A stretch of 64,000 nucleotides of DNA from Rhizobium sp. SL42 (GCF_021729845.1 NZ_CP063397.1:510001-574000); one strand, 5' to 3'. Positions 18,395-28,062 are shown, counted from the first letter of the stretch. Made by a program: numbers and translations. The notes: generated by a model from the letters alone, not told the origin.

Positions 18395-18535
18395 TCAGCG
18401 CTTCTTGGTGCCGGTGGTTTCCGCCGTCTTCATCTGGTTGGTGAAGCTCGATACCGGAGCCGAGGAGGCGGGCTTGTCCTTGTCCTTCTTCGGCTTCCTC
18501 ACTTCGCGGTTCGAACGCTGTTGACCTTTAGCCAT
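18395..18535 (-). CDS. Small basic hypothetical protein
   Basis: A 46-residue Lys-rich, low-complexity protein beginning MAKGQQRSNREVRKPKK, with a Ser/Thr-rich C-terminal half ending TGTKKR. No domain is recognised. An AAGGAG site 9 bp before the ATG supports translation. Its start lies inside the end of the upstream gene (18499-18780) in another frame, an overlap of 37 bp, so the two are probably one operon. The strong charge suggests nucleic-acid or ribosome contact, but that is speculation. Confidence 0.65.
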   Translation of the reverse strand: MAKGQQRSNREVRKPKKDKDKPASSAPVSSFTNQMKTAETTGTKKR

Positions 18536-18780
18536 GGACCTTGCTCCTTCTGTACGTTGGCCGGCGCCTGTTTCGGCGTCTGGCTGCGGGTTGGGTCGAT
18601 ATCGTCTTCGGCGACGCAACGATCAAAGTTCTCGGCTTCGAAACGCACGCGATACTGCCGTTTGCCGCCGGTCTCGGGCAGCGTCGCGGTGATCCTGCAG
18701 ACACCCGGCATGCGCGCCACGCGCACAGGGCCATCCTTCAGGAAGATCATGTCGCCGATTGCAAATTTATGTCCACTCAT
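18499..18780 (-). CDS. Small conserved-looking hypothetical protein
   Basis: A 93-residue soluble protein starting MSGHKFAIGDMIFLKDGP. The first ~65 residues look like a compact beta-rich fold (FAIGDMIFL, VRVARMPGVCRITATLP, RQYRVRFEAENFDRCV), reminiscent of short SH3-like modules; the tail is polar. No family is recognised. A GGAGGAG ribosome site supports the ATG at 18780; the longer open frame to 18960 does not look coding. It overlaps the following 46-residue gene. Confidence 0.7.
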   Translation of the reverse strand: MSGHKFAIGDMIFLKDGPVRVARMPGVCRITATLPETGGKRQYRVRFEAENFDRCVAEDDIDPTRSQTPKQAPANVQKEQGPWLKVNSVRTAK

Positions 18781-19188
18781 CAGGGTCTCCTCCGCGCGCC
18801 GGGCGCTGCGGGTGTAGCAAAGCCGCCCGGACGCGCTGATCGCATACCGGGGGCAGTTTCTGTTTCGGAAGGCACACAAACCCGCCTTTGCGGCGGCTGG
18901 TGGCGACGACCGCAGGACGGTGGTCGGCTTTGTTTTGATCAAGGAAGAAAAAGCTGACACATCCGGCGCCGGTGATCCCGTCCCTGTGGGGGGAGACGCG
19001 CCTCAACTGGACATGTGAAACTGAAGTCCCTTCAGACTGTCAGATTTCTGCATAAATACAAGCTTTATCTTGCATGTCAGCAGCACAGATCGCCCGCGTC
19101 AACGGCCGACTTGCGCTTGCATGAACCGGTGCGGCTCACTAGGTTTTGCACCAGACAGGACATGGGATGGCATGGGGGCAGACAGACA
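18781..19188. other. Divergent intergenic region before the MoxR gene
   Basis: About 400 bp between the two small minus-strand genes and the MoxR gene. No gene is supported. CTGAAG-tcc-CTTCAG at 19021-19035 is a small perfect dyad. The AT-richer stretch at about 19045-19075 probably holds the promoter of the MoxR gene. Confidence 0.5.
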
Positions 19189-20031
<843 letters not shown>

Positions 20032-20115
20032 CGCGGCAGCCACGTTCATGCGCTGCATTGCCACATGTTTTTTCGTTGATTCGCTGGCATGACAGGCGTA
20101 AACAGCGCGGGTGTT

Positions 20116-20167
20116 TCGTGGTGATTTGGCCGGCCGGCTTGCAGCCACGTAAAATAAGTCGCTAAAG
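20116..20167 (+). ncRNA. SAM-II riboswitch upstream of metA
   Basis: The P1 stem CGTGG (20117-20121) pairs with CCACG (20145-20149). The loop contains GTGATTTGG and GCTTGCAG, and the conserved pseudoknot strand ends GTCGCTAAAG at 20158-20167. This order and spacing match the SAM-II (metA) aptamer of alphaproteobacteria. It lies 110 bp before the metA start. Confidence 0.95.
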
Positions 20168-20197
20168 GGCCGAGGCAAGTTCCAAGACTTTCCAAGG

Positions 20198-20236
20198 ACC
20201 GGTAGCGATATGCAAAGCTGCCGGTATTTTTGTTTT
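20198..20236 (+). terminator. Intrinsic terminator between SAM-II aptamer and metA
   Basis: ACCGGTAGC pairs with GCTGCCGGT (one T-G wobble) around a 10-nt loop and is followed by ATTTTTGTTTT. Placed between aptamer and gene, it suggests that SAM binding controls transcription through this site. Confidence 0.75.
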
Positions 20237-20277
20237 GGCGGTCCAGCACCGCCGCGACACCGAAAGTTGAGAGCAAG

Positions 20278-21201
20278 ATGCCGATCAGGATTCCCGACAC
20301 ACTGCCAGCCTTTGAAACCCTCGTGCACGAGGGCGTGCGGGTGATGACCGAAACGGTGGCTGTCCGCCAGGATATCCGCCCGCTGCAGATCGGCCTTCTC
20401 AATCTCATGCCGAACAAGATCAAGACGGAACTGCAGTTTGCCCGCCTGATCGGCGCCTCGCCGCTGCAGGTCGAGCTGACCCTGGTGCGCGTTGGCGGCC
20501 ACAAGGCGAAGAATACCTCGGAAGAGCATCTCCTGTCCTTCTACCAGACCTGGGACGAGGTGAAGGACCGCAAGTTCGATGGCTTCATCGTCACCGGCGC
20601 GCCGGTCGAGACGATGCCCTACGAGGATGTGACCTACTGGAACGAAATGGCGCAGATCTTCGACTGGACCGAAACCAACGTGCATTCATCGATGAATGTC
20701 TGCTGGGGCGCGATGGCGGCGATCTACCATTTCCACAATGTCGCCAAGCATCCGCTGAAGGAAAAGGCGTTCGGCGTCTATCGCCATCGCAACCTGGCGC
20801 CGTCCTCGGTGTTCCTCAACGGCTTTTCCGATGATTTCCAGGTCCCGGTGTCACGCTGGACCGAAGTGCGCCGCGCCGACATCGAGACGGAAAAGAGCCT
20901 GAACATCCTGCTCGAATCCGACGAGATGGGCGTCTGCCTGGTGCAGGAGGAACGCGCGAAGCGTCTCTACATGTTCAATCACGTCGAATATGACTCCACC
21001 TCCCTGGCGGACGAATATTTCCGCGACGTCAATGCCGGCATCCCGATCAAGATGCCGCACAACTACTTCCCGCATAACGACGACACGCTTGCGCCGCTCA
21101 ACCGCTGGCGCGGTCACGCGCATCTGTTGTTCGGCAACTGGATCAACGAGATCTACCAGACGACACCCTATGACCTGAACGAGATCGGCAAGGATCTGTA
21201 G
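20278..21201 (+). CDS. metA: Homoserine O-acyltransferase, MetA family (probably acetyl-CoA specific)
   Basis: A 307-residue enzyme that activates homoserine in methionine synthesis. The nucleophile is Cys142 in SSMNVCWGA, and the glutamine-amidotransferase-like fold signatures are intact ([24 protein letters not shown]). Residue 111 is Glu, in GAPVET. In characterised MetA enzymes Glu111 goes with acetyl-CoA use and Gly111 with succinyl-CoA, so this one is predicted to be an acetyltransferase despite the usual family name. The SAM-II riboswitch and terminator upstream give feedback control. The ATG at 20278 matches the family start [11 protein letters not shown]. Confidence 0.95.
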   Translation: MPIRIPDTLPAFETLVHEGVRVMTETVAVRQDIRPLQIGLLNLMPNKIKTELQFARLIGASPLQVELTLVRVGGHKAKNTSEEHLLSFYQTWDEVKDRKFDGFIVTGAPVETMPYEDVTYWNEMAQIFDWTETNVHSSMNVCWGAMAAIYHFHNVAKHPLKEKAFGVYRHRNLAPSSVFLNGFSDDFQVPVSRWTEVRRADIETEKSLNILLESDEMGVCLVQEERAKRLYMFNHVEYDSTSLADEYFRDVNAGIPIKMPHNYFPHNDDTLAPLNRWRGHAHLLFGNWINEIYQTTPYDLNEIGKDL

Positions 21202-21203
21202 CC

Positions 21204-21668
21204 ATGGACATTCCCGACGCCGCGCCTGTGGAGATCCGGCCGCTTGCCGCTGCCGACGAGGCCGACTGGCGGCGTCTGTGGAAGGCCTATCTGGCCTTCT
21301 ACGAGACCGAACTGCCGGAGGAAATCTACCGGGCGACCTTTGCCCGGCTGCTCTCCGGCGTTGCGGGCGAATATCGCGGGCTTCTGGCCCTTGTGGACGG
21401 CCGGCCGGTTGGGCTTGCCCACATCCTCTTTCATCGCTCCTGCTGGCATATCGAGAATATCTGCTACCTGCAGGACCTCTATGCCGACCCTGATGTCCGC
21501 GGCAAGGGCATCGGCCGGGCCCTGATCGAGGCGGTCTACCGCGAGGCCAAGGACGCAAATGCCGGAGAGGTCTACTGGATGACCCAGGAATTCAACGGGA
21601 CAGCCAGGCGGCTCTATGACAGGATCGCCGACAAGACACCTTTCATCATCTACCAGAAGAACCTCTAG
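21204..21668 (+). CDS. GNAT family N-acetyltransferase
   Basis: A 154-residue GNAT enzyme. The acetyl-CoA pyrophosphate loop is DVRGKGIGRAL near 97-107, preceded by the beta-4 strand CYLQDLYADP and followed by a C-terminal YDRIADKTPFIIYQK that resembles small-molecule or protein N-acetyltransferases. It starts 2 bp after the metA stop and is surely in the same transcript, under the SAM-II switch. Substrate unknown. Confidence 0.9.
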   Translation: MDIPDAAPVEIRPLAAADEADWRRLWKAYLAFYETELPEEIYRATFARLLSGVAGEYRGLLALVDGRPVGLAHILFHRSCWHIENICYLQDLYADPDVRGKGIGRALIEAVYREAKDANAGEVYWMTQEFNGTARRLYDRIADKTPFIIYQKNL

Positions 21669-21674
21669 ACGCCG

Positions 21675-22859
21675 ATGTTCCTGCCTTTCTTCCTGCGGCT
21701 GATACAAGAGAAGGTCCCGGTGACGCTCGGGGAATATCTGTCGCTGCTTGAGGGCCTGCAGGCAGAACTGGTCGATTTCGACATCGACGGCTTCTATTTT
21801 CTCGCCCGCACAACGCTGGTCAAGGAAGAGCGCTTCATCGACCGTTTCGACCGGGTGTTCGGCGAAATCTTCGGCGGCCTTGTATCACAGCCGGCCGGCG
21901 ACGGCGTGGAAACCGTTGCCATTCCCGACGAATGGCTGCGCAGGCTTGCCGAAAAACACCTTTCGGAAGAGGACAAGAAGCTGATTGAGGCGCTTGGCGG
22001 CTTCGATGCGCTGATGGAAACGCTCAAAAAGCGCCTTGCCGAACAGAAGGAACGCCATCAGGGCGGTTCGAAATGGATCGGCACGGCCGGCACCTCCCCC
22101 TTCGGTGCCTACGGCTATAATCCGGAAGGCGTGCGTATCGGCCAGCAGGAAAGCCGTCACCGGCGCGCGGTGAAGGTCTGGGACAACCGCGAATTCCGCA
22201 ATCTCGACGACAATGTCGAACTCGGAACCCGCAACATCAAGGTCGCCTTGCGCCGGCTGCGCCGGTTCGCCCGGCAGGGCGCGGCCGAGGAATTCGACCT
22301 CGACGGCACGATCCGCGCCACGGCCGAACACGGCTATCTCGACGTCAGGACGCAGGCCGAACGCAAGAACGCAGTCAAGCTGCTGATGTTCTTCGACATC
22401 GGCGGCTCGATGGACGATCACGTCAGGAGCGTCGAGGAGTTGTTTTCAGCCGCCCGTTCCGAGTTTCGCCATATGGATTATTTCTATTTCCACAACTGCC
22501 CCTATGAGCGGGTGTGGAAGGACAATCGCCGGCGCCATAGCGATACGATCGCGACACAGGACATCATCCGCACCTTCGGTCCGGACTACCGCCTGATCTT
22601 TGTCGGCGATGCATCGATGAGCCCCTACGAGATCACCCAGCCAGGCGGCTCCGTCGAACACTGGAATACCGAAAGCGGCGCGGTCTGGCTGCAGAGGCTG
22701 ACCGGACATTTCCGCCGGCATCTGTGGATCAATCCACTGACCGAGCCACAATGGGACTATACGATGTCGGTCGGATTGATTCGCCGGTTGATGGAGAACA
22801 GGATGTTTCCCCTAACGCTGGGCGGCCTCGAGACGGCAGCCCGCGAACTGGCACGGTAA
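21675..22859 (+). CDS. VWA domain protein, CoxE-like
   Basis: A 394-residue cytoplasmic protein of the CoxE/DUF-VWA type. An N-terminal helical region (to about 200) contains an acidic and basic mix; the VWA fold follows with the MIDAS motif DIGGSMDDH near residue 240 (the usual DxSxS reads DxGxS here) and later FVGDASMSPYEI. Such proteins partner MoxR ATPases; the MoxR gene is at 19189 on the same strand. It starts 6 bp after the GNAT gene, so it is likely in the metA transcript. The target complex is unknown. Confidence 0.88.
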   Translation: MFLPFFLRLIQEKVPVTLGEYLSLLEGLQAELVDFDIDGFYFLARTTLVKEERFIDRFDRVFGEIFGGLVSQPAGDGVETVAIPDEWLRRLAEKHLSEEDKKLIEALGGFDALMETLKKRLAEQKERHQGGSKWIGTAGTSPFGAYGYNPEGVRIGQQESRHRRAVKVWDNREFRNLDDNVELGTRNIKVALRRLRRFARQGAAEEFDLDGTIRATAEHGYLDVRTQAERKNAVKLLMFFDIGGSMDDHVRSVEELFSAARSEFRHMDYFYFHNCPYERVWKDNRRRHSDTIATQDIIRTFGPDYRLIFVGDASMSPYEITQPGGSVEHWNTESGAVWLQRLTGHFRRHLWINPLTEPQWDYTMSVGLIRRLMENRMFPLTLGGLETAARELAR

Positions 22860-22892
22860 GACAGACAGACAACAGAAAAGCGGGAGAAACGC

Positions 22893-23903
22893 ATGGCAAG
22901 GCAGGCATTCGGACAGACGGCGACGGGTGAGACCGTGGACAAGGTGACCCTGACCGGCGGCGGACTGACGGCCTCGATCATCACCTATGGTGCAGCCCTG
23001 CAGGATCTGCGCCTGGAAGGTCATGCCGCACCGCTGGTGCTCGGCTTCGACAATCTCGACGGCTACCTGCACCATTCGCCCTATTTCGGCGCCACGCCGG
23101 GCCGCTGCGCCAACCGCATCGGCAATGGCCGCTTCACGCTGGATGGCACCGACTACCAGCTGGAACTGAACGAGCGCGGCGTCAGCCATCTGCATGGCGG
23201 CTCCGACGGCATGGGCAAGCGCAACTGGAAGGTCATCGGCCTGTCTCCCGATAGCGTGACGCTGGAAATCAGCGATGCGGAGGGCCGTGCCGGCTATCCC
23301 GGCACCACGCGGACCACGACGACCTACACGCTGAAGCCGGAGGGCACGTTATCGATCGTCTTCGAGACCACGACCGACAAGCCGACGATCGCCAATGTCT
23401 GCCATCATTCCTACTTCAATCTCGATGGCCGCGATGACATTCTCGGCCATGACCTGATGATCGCCGCCGATCATTATACCCCGGTCGACGACCGCCTGAT
23501 CCCCACTGGCGAGATCCGTCCGGTCGCCGGCAGCGATTTCGATTTCCGCGAGATGCGCCCGATCCGGCAGACGGTGGACGGCGCGCAGCTGGGCTATGAC
23601 CACAATTTCTGCTTCTCGTCGGCCAGGACCGACAAGCGCAGCGTGGCACTGGCCCGCAGCGTCAATTCCGGCGTCACGCTGGAAGTGCGCACCACCGAGC
23701 CGGGCGTGCAGTTCTATGCCGGCGGCAAGGTCGCGCCGGACGTTCCCGGACTGGACGGCCGCCGCTACGGCGCCTTTGCCGGCTTCTGCCTGGAAACCCA
23801 GACCTGGCCGGACGCCATCAACCACAAGGGCTTCCCCAATGCGATCCTGCGGCCTGGCGAAGTGTTGCGCCAGGAAACCGACTATGTGTTTTCGAAGGCC
23901 TGA
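22893..23903 (+). CDS. galM: Aldose 1-epimerase (galactose mutarotase)
   Basis: A 336-residue beta-sandwich enzyme that interconverts alpha and beta anomers of hexoses. Catalytic residues fit the family: the His in NVCHHSYFNL near 171 and the Glu in GFCLETQTWPDAIN near 300; substrate-binding RCANRI and NLDG segments are also present. A GGGAGAA site precedes the ATG. It lies 33 bp after the VWA gene and may be the last gene of that transcript. Its stop is only 1 bp from the convergent toxin gene. Confidence 0.93.
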   Translation: MARQAFGQTATGETVDKVTLTGGGLTASIITYGAALQDLRLEGHAAPLVLGFDNLDGYLHHSPYFGATPGRCANRIGNGRFTLDGTDYQLELNERGVSHLHGGSDGMGKRNWKVIGLSPDSVTLEISDAEGRAGYPGTTRTTTTYTLKPEGTLSIVFETTTDKPTIANVCHHSYFNLDGRDDILGHDLMIAADHYTPVDDRLIPTGEIRPVAGSDFDFREMRPIRQTVDGAQLGYDHNFCFSSARTDKRSVALARSVNSGVTLEVRTTEPGVQFYAGGKVAPDVPGLDGRRYGAFAGFCLETQTWPDAINHKGFPNAILRPGEVLRQETDYVFSKA

Positions 23904-23904
23904 G

Positions 23905-24324
23905 CTACAGGGGCAACGGCCGTAACTTCGTGTGCTTTCCGATAGGTACTTCGTGCATTGAAGGTGCTGACACAATGTCGGTCAGGTTCAGCATGTCCGG
24001 CCAGCGCTGCACCAGAGTGGCCGCTACCAGATGCAAAGGAGACCTTTGATAGGCTGGAGCCAGGATGAAGCCATGTAATCCCGCGGAACGTAGCGCTGCA
24101 CGCTCCGCGGGGTTTCGGAGCACTCGTCCGTCGCCGGAGATGAACATCCAGCGTTCAGGAGCCTGCTTCAACAAGCTGATCCACTCGATATCCGGCGAGC
24201 TTCGCCCCAAGGTGAGGCCGGACATATCCTTGATATGCAGCGCTTCATGCCCAAAGTGGCTGATGTATCCATGCAAGGTCGAGGCGAAAACTGGCGAAGT
24301 GCAGTTGTCGAACAGGACCTTCAC
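23905..24324 (-). CDS. PIN-like toxin, VapC45 type
   Basis: A 139-residue protein with the compact PIN-like layout: an N-terminal KVLFDNC with the first acidic residue, an ISGDGRVL segment with later acidic residues, and no extra domain. Its size and its pairing with a 230-residue antitoxin match the Rv2018/Rv2019 (VapB45-VapC45) arrangement. Likely role: endoribonuclease toxin held in check by its partner. Its ATG overlaps the antitoxin stop by 4 bp. The region is less GC-rich than its neighbours, a hint of transfer. Confidence 0.75.
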   Translation of the reverse strand: MKVLFDNCTSPVFASTLHGYISHFGHEALHIKDMSGLTLGRSSPDIEWISLLKQAPERWMFISGDGRVLRNPAERAALRSAGLHGFILAPAYQRSPLHLVAATLVQRWPDMLNLTDIVSAPSMHEVPIGKHTKLRPLPL

Positions 24325-25013
24325 GCTGCCATCCGCTGTCCTAAAGTGCCCTCAAACTCAATCGCCCGCCGCACGGCAATTGCCGGCACATCAAATGCGG
24401 TTGCGGCGACATCTATTCCGTCGATCTCGGCGGCGGCCGCAAGCACGGCAGTGGGAACGCTTGAACTTGCCTCAATAGGCTGTCCAAATGCGCGCGCAGG
24501 ATCAATCACGACGTTGAGCCTACGTCCAGCAGGCCACCAGAGCAGGGGATCGCCATCATGTCCGAAATCAACACTTTTCAGAATGGGCTCGATGATGCCG
24601 TTGAATTCATACTGCCGACGAAACAGATTGAGGAGCACTGCGCGTTCCTGCCCATCGGCACCGGTCTCGACGGTCCGAATGAAAATCTCACGACCATCCG
24701 TTCGAAACTGATCCGTAGATAAGGGATGGTCACGTCCGAGGGCATCTCTCGCCAGATCAATTGCTTCGCGGATTCGGATCGCGGACACACCTTCACGTAT
24801 GAAAGCGTCGGCTACCCTTATTTCCATCAGATCACGGAAACCAAGGAAAATCCGCCCATCGCCGAGATCAACTTGCGGCTTCCACAATGCAGGATAGTGG
24901 CGATTCTTGACGATATGACCACGAAGCCATCTAATAATCTTGGCGGAGGGCACATGAAGCAGCCTGCCCGCTTCCGCAGGTGTATAAAGACCAATACCGA
25001 TCAAATCATCCAT
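24321..25013 (-). CDS. Antitoxin, VapB45-like, with MerR-type N-terminus
   Basis: A 230-residue protein. The N-terminus (GLYTPAEAGRLLHVPSAKIIRWLRG) is a MerR-like helix-turn-helix, so it probably represses its own operon. The rest contains the FRDLMEIRVADAFIREGVS helix and a C-terminal FDVPAIAVRRAIEFE segment like the DUF433-type ends of such antitoxins. A TTG at 25034 would extend it, but the ATG at 25013 has a GGAGA site. It precedes the toxin with a 4-bp overlap. The pair lies 120 bp downstream of tRNA-Gly on the same strand. Confidence 0.75.
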   Translation of the reverse strand: MDDLIGIGLYTPAEAGRLLHVPSAKIIRWLRGHIVKNRHYPALWKPQVDLGDGRIFLGFRDLMEIRVADAFIREGVSAIRIREAIDLARDALGRDHPLSTDQFRTDGREIFIRTVETGADGQERAVLLNLFRRQYEFNGIIEPILKSVDFGHDGDPLLWWPAGRRLNVVIDPARAFGQPIEASSSVPTAVLAAAAEIDGIDVAATAFDVPAIAVRRAIEFEGTLGQRMAA

Positions 25014-25134
25014 CTTGGCGCTCTCCTGAATCAATGGAGTCAGGCTTTCCCGATTAAGTCAAGAAAATGATTCAACCAGAGGTCGCTCTGGCCTCAATCC
25101 GTAGGAAATAATCAAACTGTTCCCGGAGAGAATA

Positions 25135-25209
25135 TGGAGCGGGTGAAGCGATTCGAACGCTCGACCCCAACCTTGGCAAGGTTGTGCTCTACCCCTGAGC
25201 TACACCCGC
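25135..25209 (-). tRNA. tRNA-Gly (anticodon GCC)
   Basis: Read on the minus strand, a full cloverleaf is visible: acceptor GCGGGTG/CACCCGC, D arm GCTCAGGGGTAGAGC, anticodon stem CAACC/GGTTG with loop TTGCCAA, T loop GTTCGAATC, and an encoded 3' CCA. Confidence 0.97.
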
Positions 25210-25477
25210 TCATAACCTCGATCCTGGGGTAGTCAGTGGATCGTGGGCCGCCGTTTCTGCGGCGACGGGCGCTATATCGCCCAAACGATTTTCAATTGCA
25301 ACAGGGAAATGAAACTTTGCTGCGAAAAAAATGCAGCGAAGTCGAAAAAATCTCGCAAACCCCAGAAAACGCGGGCTTTTTTGCCGCGGGTCAGATTGTC
25401 AGGTGTCGGTCACGGGCCTATCTCTGGCGGATAAATCCGCTAGACCTGCCGCAACAGCCCTCAACAGGAACGCCAAA

Positions 25478-26014
25478 ATGACCGCCGAAACCGCGATTTC
25501 CCAGCCGCAGAATGCAGATGCCAAGAGTGCGCAAGACCTGTTCCGCTTTCTCGACGAGCTGAACATTCCGCACAAGACCAAGACCCATGCCCCTGTGTTC
25601 ACGGTGGCCGAATCGGTATCCTTGCGCGACGAAATTCCCGGCGGCCATACCAAGAACCTTTTCGTCAAGGACAAGAAGGACCGCTTCTTCCTGCTGACCG
25701 TCGAGGAAAACGCCGTGGTCGACCTCAAGACCGTGCACACGATCATTGGTGCTGCGAGCAAGGTATCCTTCGGCAAGCCGGAAAAACTGATGGACTATCT
25801 CGGCGTCGTCCCCGGTGCCGTGACCGCGTTTGGCGCCATCAACGACACCGGCGGCAATGTCACTTTCATCCTCGACGCCGATCTGATGCAGCATGACAAC
25901 ATCAACGCCCATCCGCTGTCGAACGATGCCACGACGTCGATCAGCAGCCAGGATCTGCTGCGCTTCATCGAAGCAACCGGCCACCAGCCGCTTGTCTTGA
26001 AAGTGACAGCCTGA
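25478..26014 (+). CDS. YbaK/ProX-type prolyl-tRNA editing protein
   Basis: A 178-residue free-standing editing domain (YbaK/EbsC/ProX superfamily). Features include the GGHTKNLFVKDKKDRFFLL segment with the conserved Lys and Asn, and the GVVPGAVTAFG loop. The likely role is hydrolysis of mischarged tRNA, most often Ala-tRNA(Pro). The open frame runs back to 25331, but family sequence begins at the ATG at 25478, which has an AGGAA site. It stands alone before the thioredoxin gene. Confidence 0.9.
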   Translation: MTAETAISQPQNADAKSAQDLFRFLDELNIPHKTKTHAPVFTVAESVSLRDEIPGGHTKNLFVKDKKDRFFLLTVEENAVVDLKTVHTIIGAASKVSFGKPEKLMDYLGVVPGAVTAFGAINDTGGNVTFILDADLMQHDNINAHPLSNDATTSISSQDLLRFIEATGHQPLVLKVTA

Positions 26015-26080
26015 CATACGATCTTTAAGGCAGTTCAGCAGCCCTGATCAGGCGGGCGAAAAAAGGCGGGAGAAACGCAC

Positions 26081-27073
26081 ATGAGCGACTACGGCAATCC
26101 CTTTGGCGGTTACGGCAACCAGCAGATGACGGCCAAGGCGCAATTTGGCGACACCCCCGCAGCAGCAAGCCCCGCAGCAAACCAAGCCCCGGCAGCGACC
26201 CTGATCAAGGACACGACAACGGCAGGCTTCACCAGGGACGTGCTGGAGGAATCGCGCCGGCAGCCGGTTCTGGTCGATTTCTGGGCCCCCTGGTGCGGCC
26301 CGTGCAAACAGTTGACCCCCGTGATCGAAAAGGCCGTCAACGAGGCCGACGGCCGCGTAAAGCTGGTCAAGCTGAACATCGACGACCATCCGGCCATTCC
26401 GGGCCAGCTCGGCATCCAGTCGATCCCGGCTATCGTCGCCTTCGTTGACGGCCGTCCGATCGACGGCTTCATGGGCGCACTGCCGGAAAGCCAGGTGAAG
26501 CAGTTCATCGACAAGGTCGCGGGGCCCGCAGGCGCCGACCAGGCAGCCGAGATCGCGGCTGTGCTGGAAGAGGCTGCCGGCCTGGTCGCAGCCGGCGACA
26601 TCGACGGTGCGGCGCAGCTGTTTGCCGCCGTCCTCCAGGCCGACCCCGACAATGTCAAGGCGCTGGCCGGCATGGCGGAATGCATGATCGTCGCCAACCA
26701 GCATGTCCGCGCCCGGGAGCTTCTGACGCAATTGCCGGAAGAGCTGACCAAGGCGCCGGAAGTCCAGGCGCAGCTGAAGCGCCTCGACCAGATCGACGAA
26801 GCGCGCAAGCTCGGCGACCCCGTGGCACTCGAACATACGCTGTCGCTCAATCCCGATGATCACGATGCACGCATGAAGCTTGCCAAGATCCGCAATGTCG
26901 AAGGCAGCCGCGAGGAAGCGGCGGAACATCTGCTGCTGATCATGCGGCGCGACCGCGCCTATGACGATGACGGCGCCCGCCGCCAGCTGCTGCAGTTTTT
27001 CGAAGTCTGGGGACCGAAGGAACCGGCAACGATCATGGCGCGCCGGAAGCTGTCCTCCATTCTCTTCTCGTGA
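26081..27073 (+). CDS. CnoX/YbbN-type thioredoxin-TPR chaperone
   Basis: A 330-residue protein with a thioredoxin domain (about 45-155) and a C-terminal TPR-like helical half (about 165-330), the CnoX/YbbN layout. The active site WCGPC has both cysteines (72 and 75), unlike E. coli CnoX, which lacks the first, so this form should be redox active. CnoX proteins hold unfolded clients and pass them to GroEL/DnaK. A Gly/Ala-rich leader of about 40 residues precedes the domain. A GGGAGAA site precedes the ATG. Confidence 0.92.
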   Translation: MSDYGNPFGGYGNQQMTAKAQFGDTPAAASPAANQAPAATLIKDTTTAGFTRDVLEESRRQPVLVDFWAPWCGPCKQLTPVIEKAVNEADGRVKLVKLNIDDHPAIPGQLGIQSIPAIVAFVDGRPIDGFMGALPESQVKQFIDKVAGPAGADQAAEIAAVLEEAAGLVAAGDIDGAAQLFAAVLQADPDNVKALAGMAECMIVANQHVRARELLTQLPEELTKAPEVQAQLKRLDQIDEARKLGDPVALEHTLSLNPDDHDARMKLAKIRNVEGSREEAAEHLLLIMRRDRAYDDDGARRQLLQFFEVWGPKEPATIMARRKLSSILFS

Positions 27074-27184
27074 CGCCGGCCACTCTTTTGCCGAACTCCG
27101 TCGCGCGGCCTTGAGTTTTGCCGCGCGCGTTCCAAATAAGGAAAGAGACTAGAAGCCGGTTCTGACCGGACAGGATGTGTTTCG

Positions 27185-27862
27185 ATGCAAGTGGGAAATG
27201 CCAGATATCTGACCGCGGGTGACCTGCCGGAGACTATCCCCGTATTCCCGATCTCCGGCGTGCTGCTTTTGCCCGGCGGGCAGTTGCCGCTCAATGTTTT
27301 TGAACCGCGCTATCTGGCGCTGTTCGACGCGGCCCTTTCCGGCAACCGGCTCATCGGCATGATCCAGCCGGCGATGAGCGAGCCGCAGACCAATATCCTG
27401 CCGGAAAGGCCAGCCCTGTCACAGGTCGGCTGCATCGGCCGCATCACATCGTTCACCGAGACCGGCGACGGCCGCTATGTCATCTCGCTCTCGGGGATCT
27501 GCCGGTTCCGGCTGCTGGACGAAGTGGCTGGCTCCAAGCCCTACCGGACATTCCACATCGCGCCCTTCATGACCGACCTCACCACCGGCGATGATGAGGG
27601 CCAGGTCGACCGCGTCGGCCTTCTGGCCGCCTTCCGTGCCTATCTCGAGGCCAACAAGCTGGAAGCGGACTGGGAAAGCGTCGAGCGCGCCAGCAATGTG
27701 ATGCTGGTCAATTCGCTGTCGATGATGTCGCCTTTCGGTCCGGCGGAAAAGCAGGCGCTTCTCGAAGCCCCGGACCTCAAGACCCGCGCCGAGACGCTGA
27801 TCGCCATCACCGAGATCGTGCTCGCCCGCACCTTCGGCGATGCCGACAGCATGCTGCAGTAG
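27185..27862 (+). CDS. Lon N-terminal (substrate-binding) domain protein
   Basis: A 225-residue protein made only of a Lon-protease-type N-terminal substrate-binding domain: [27 protein letters not shown] at the start, GCIGRI, and a helical C-terminal part. It has no ATPase or protease domain. Its exact role is unknown; it may modulate protein turnover. It is followed by the Trm112-like gene after 8 bp, so the two are one operon, possibly with cnoX 110 bp upstream. Confidence 0.9.
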   Translation: MQVGNARYLTAGDLPETIPVFPISGVLLLPGGQLPLNVFEPRYLALFDAALSGNRLIGMIQPAMSEPQTNILPERPALSQVGCIGRITSFTETGDGRYVISLSGICRFRLLDEVAGSKPYRTFHIAPFMTDLTTGDDEGQVDRVGLLAAFRAYLEANKLEADWESVERASNVMLVNSLSMMSPFGPAEKQALLEAPDLKTRAETLIAITEIVLARTFGDADSMLQ

Positions 27863-27870
27863 AGCGCCCG

Positions 27871-28062
27871 ATGGTCGAGAACCGCACCAGCCTGGTCGAT
27901 CCGAAACTGCTGGAACTGCTGGTCTGCCCCCTGACGCAGAACACGCTGAAATTCGATCGCGAGCACAATGAACTGATCTCGGAAAAGGCTCGGCTTGCCT
28001 ATCCGATCCGCGATGGCATCCCGATCATGCTGGTGTCGGAAGCCCGCAAGCTGGAAGACTGA
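27871..28062 (+). CDS. Trm112-like small protein with incomplete zinc site
   Basis: A 63-residue Trm112/YcaR-family protein ([17 protein letters not shown] at the start; [11 protein letters not shown] at the end). Eukaryotic Trm112 activates methyltransferases; bacterial copies are uncharacterised. Typical members have CPxC and further cysteines for zinc, but only one Cys is visible here, so zinc binding is probably lost, which is common among alphaproteobacterial members. Eight bp follow the Lon-domain gene. Confidence 0.88.
   Translation: MVENRTSLVDPKLLELLVCPLTQNTLKFDREHNELISEKARLAYPIRDGIPIMLVSEARKLED

Noticed and set aside
23904..25209. Attachment site flanking the toxin-antitoxin pair
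   Set aside because: No copy of the tRNA-Gly 3' end is found near 23904, so integration at the tRNA is unproven.
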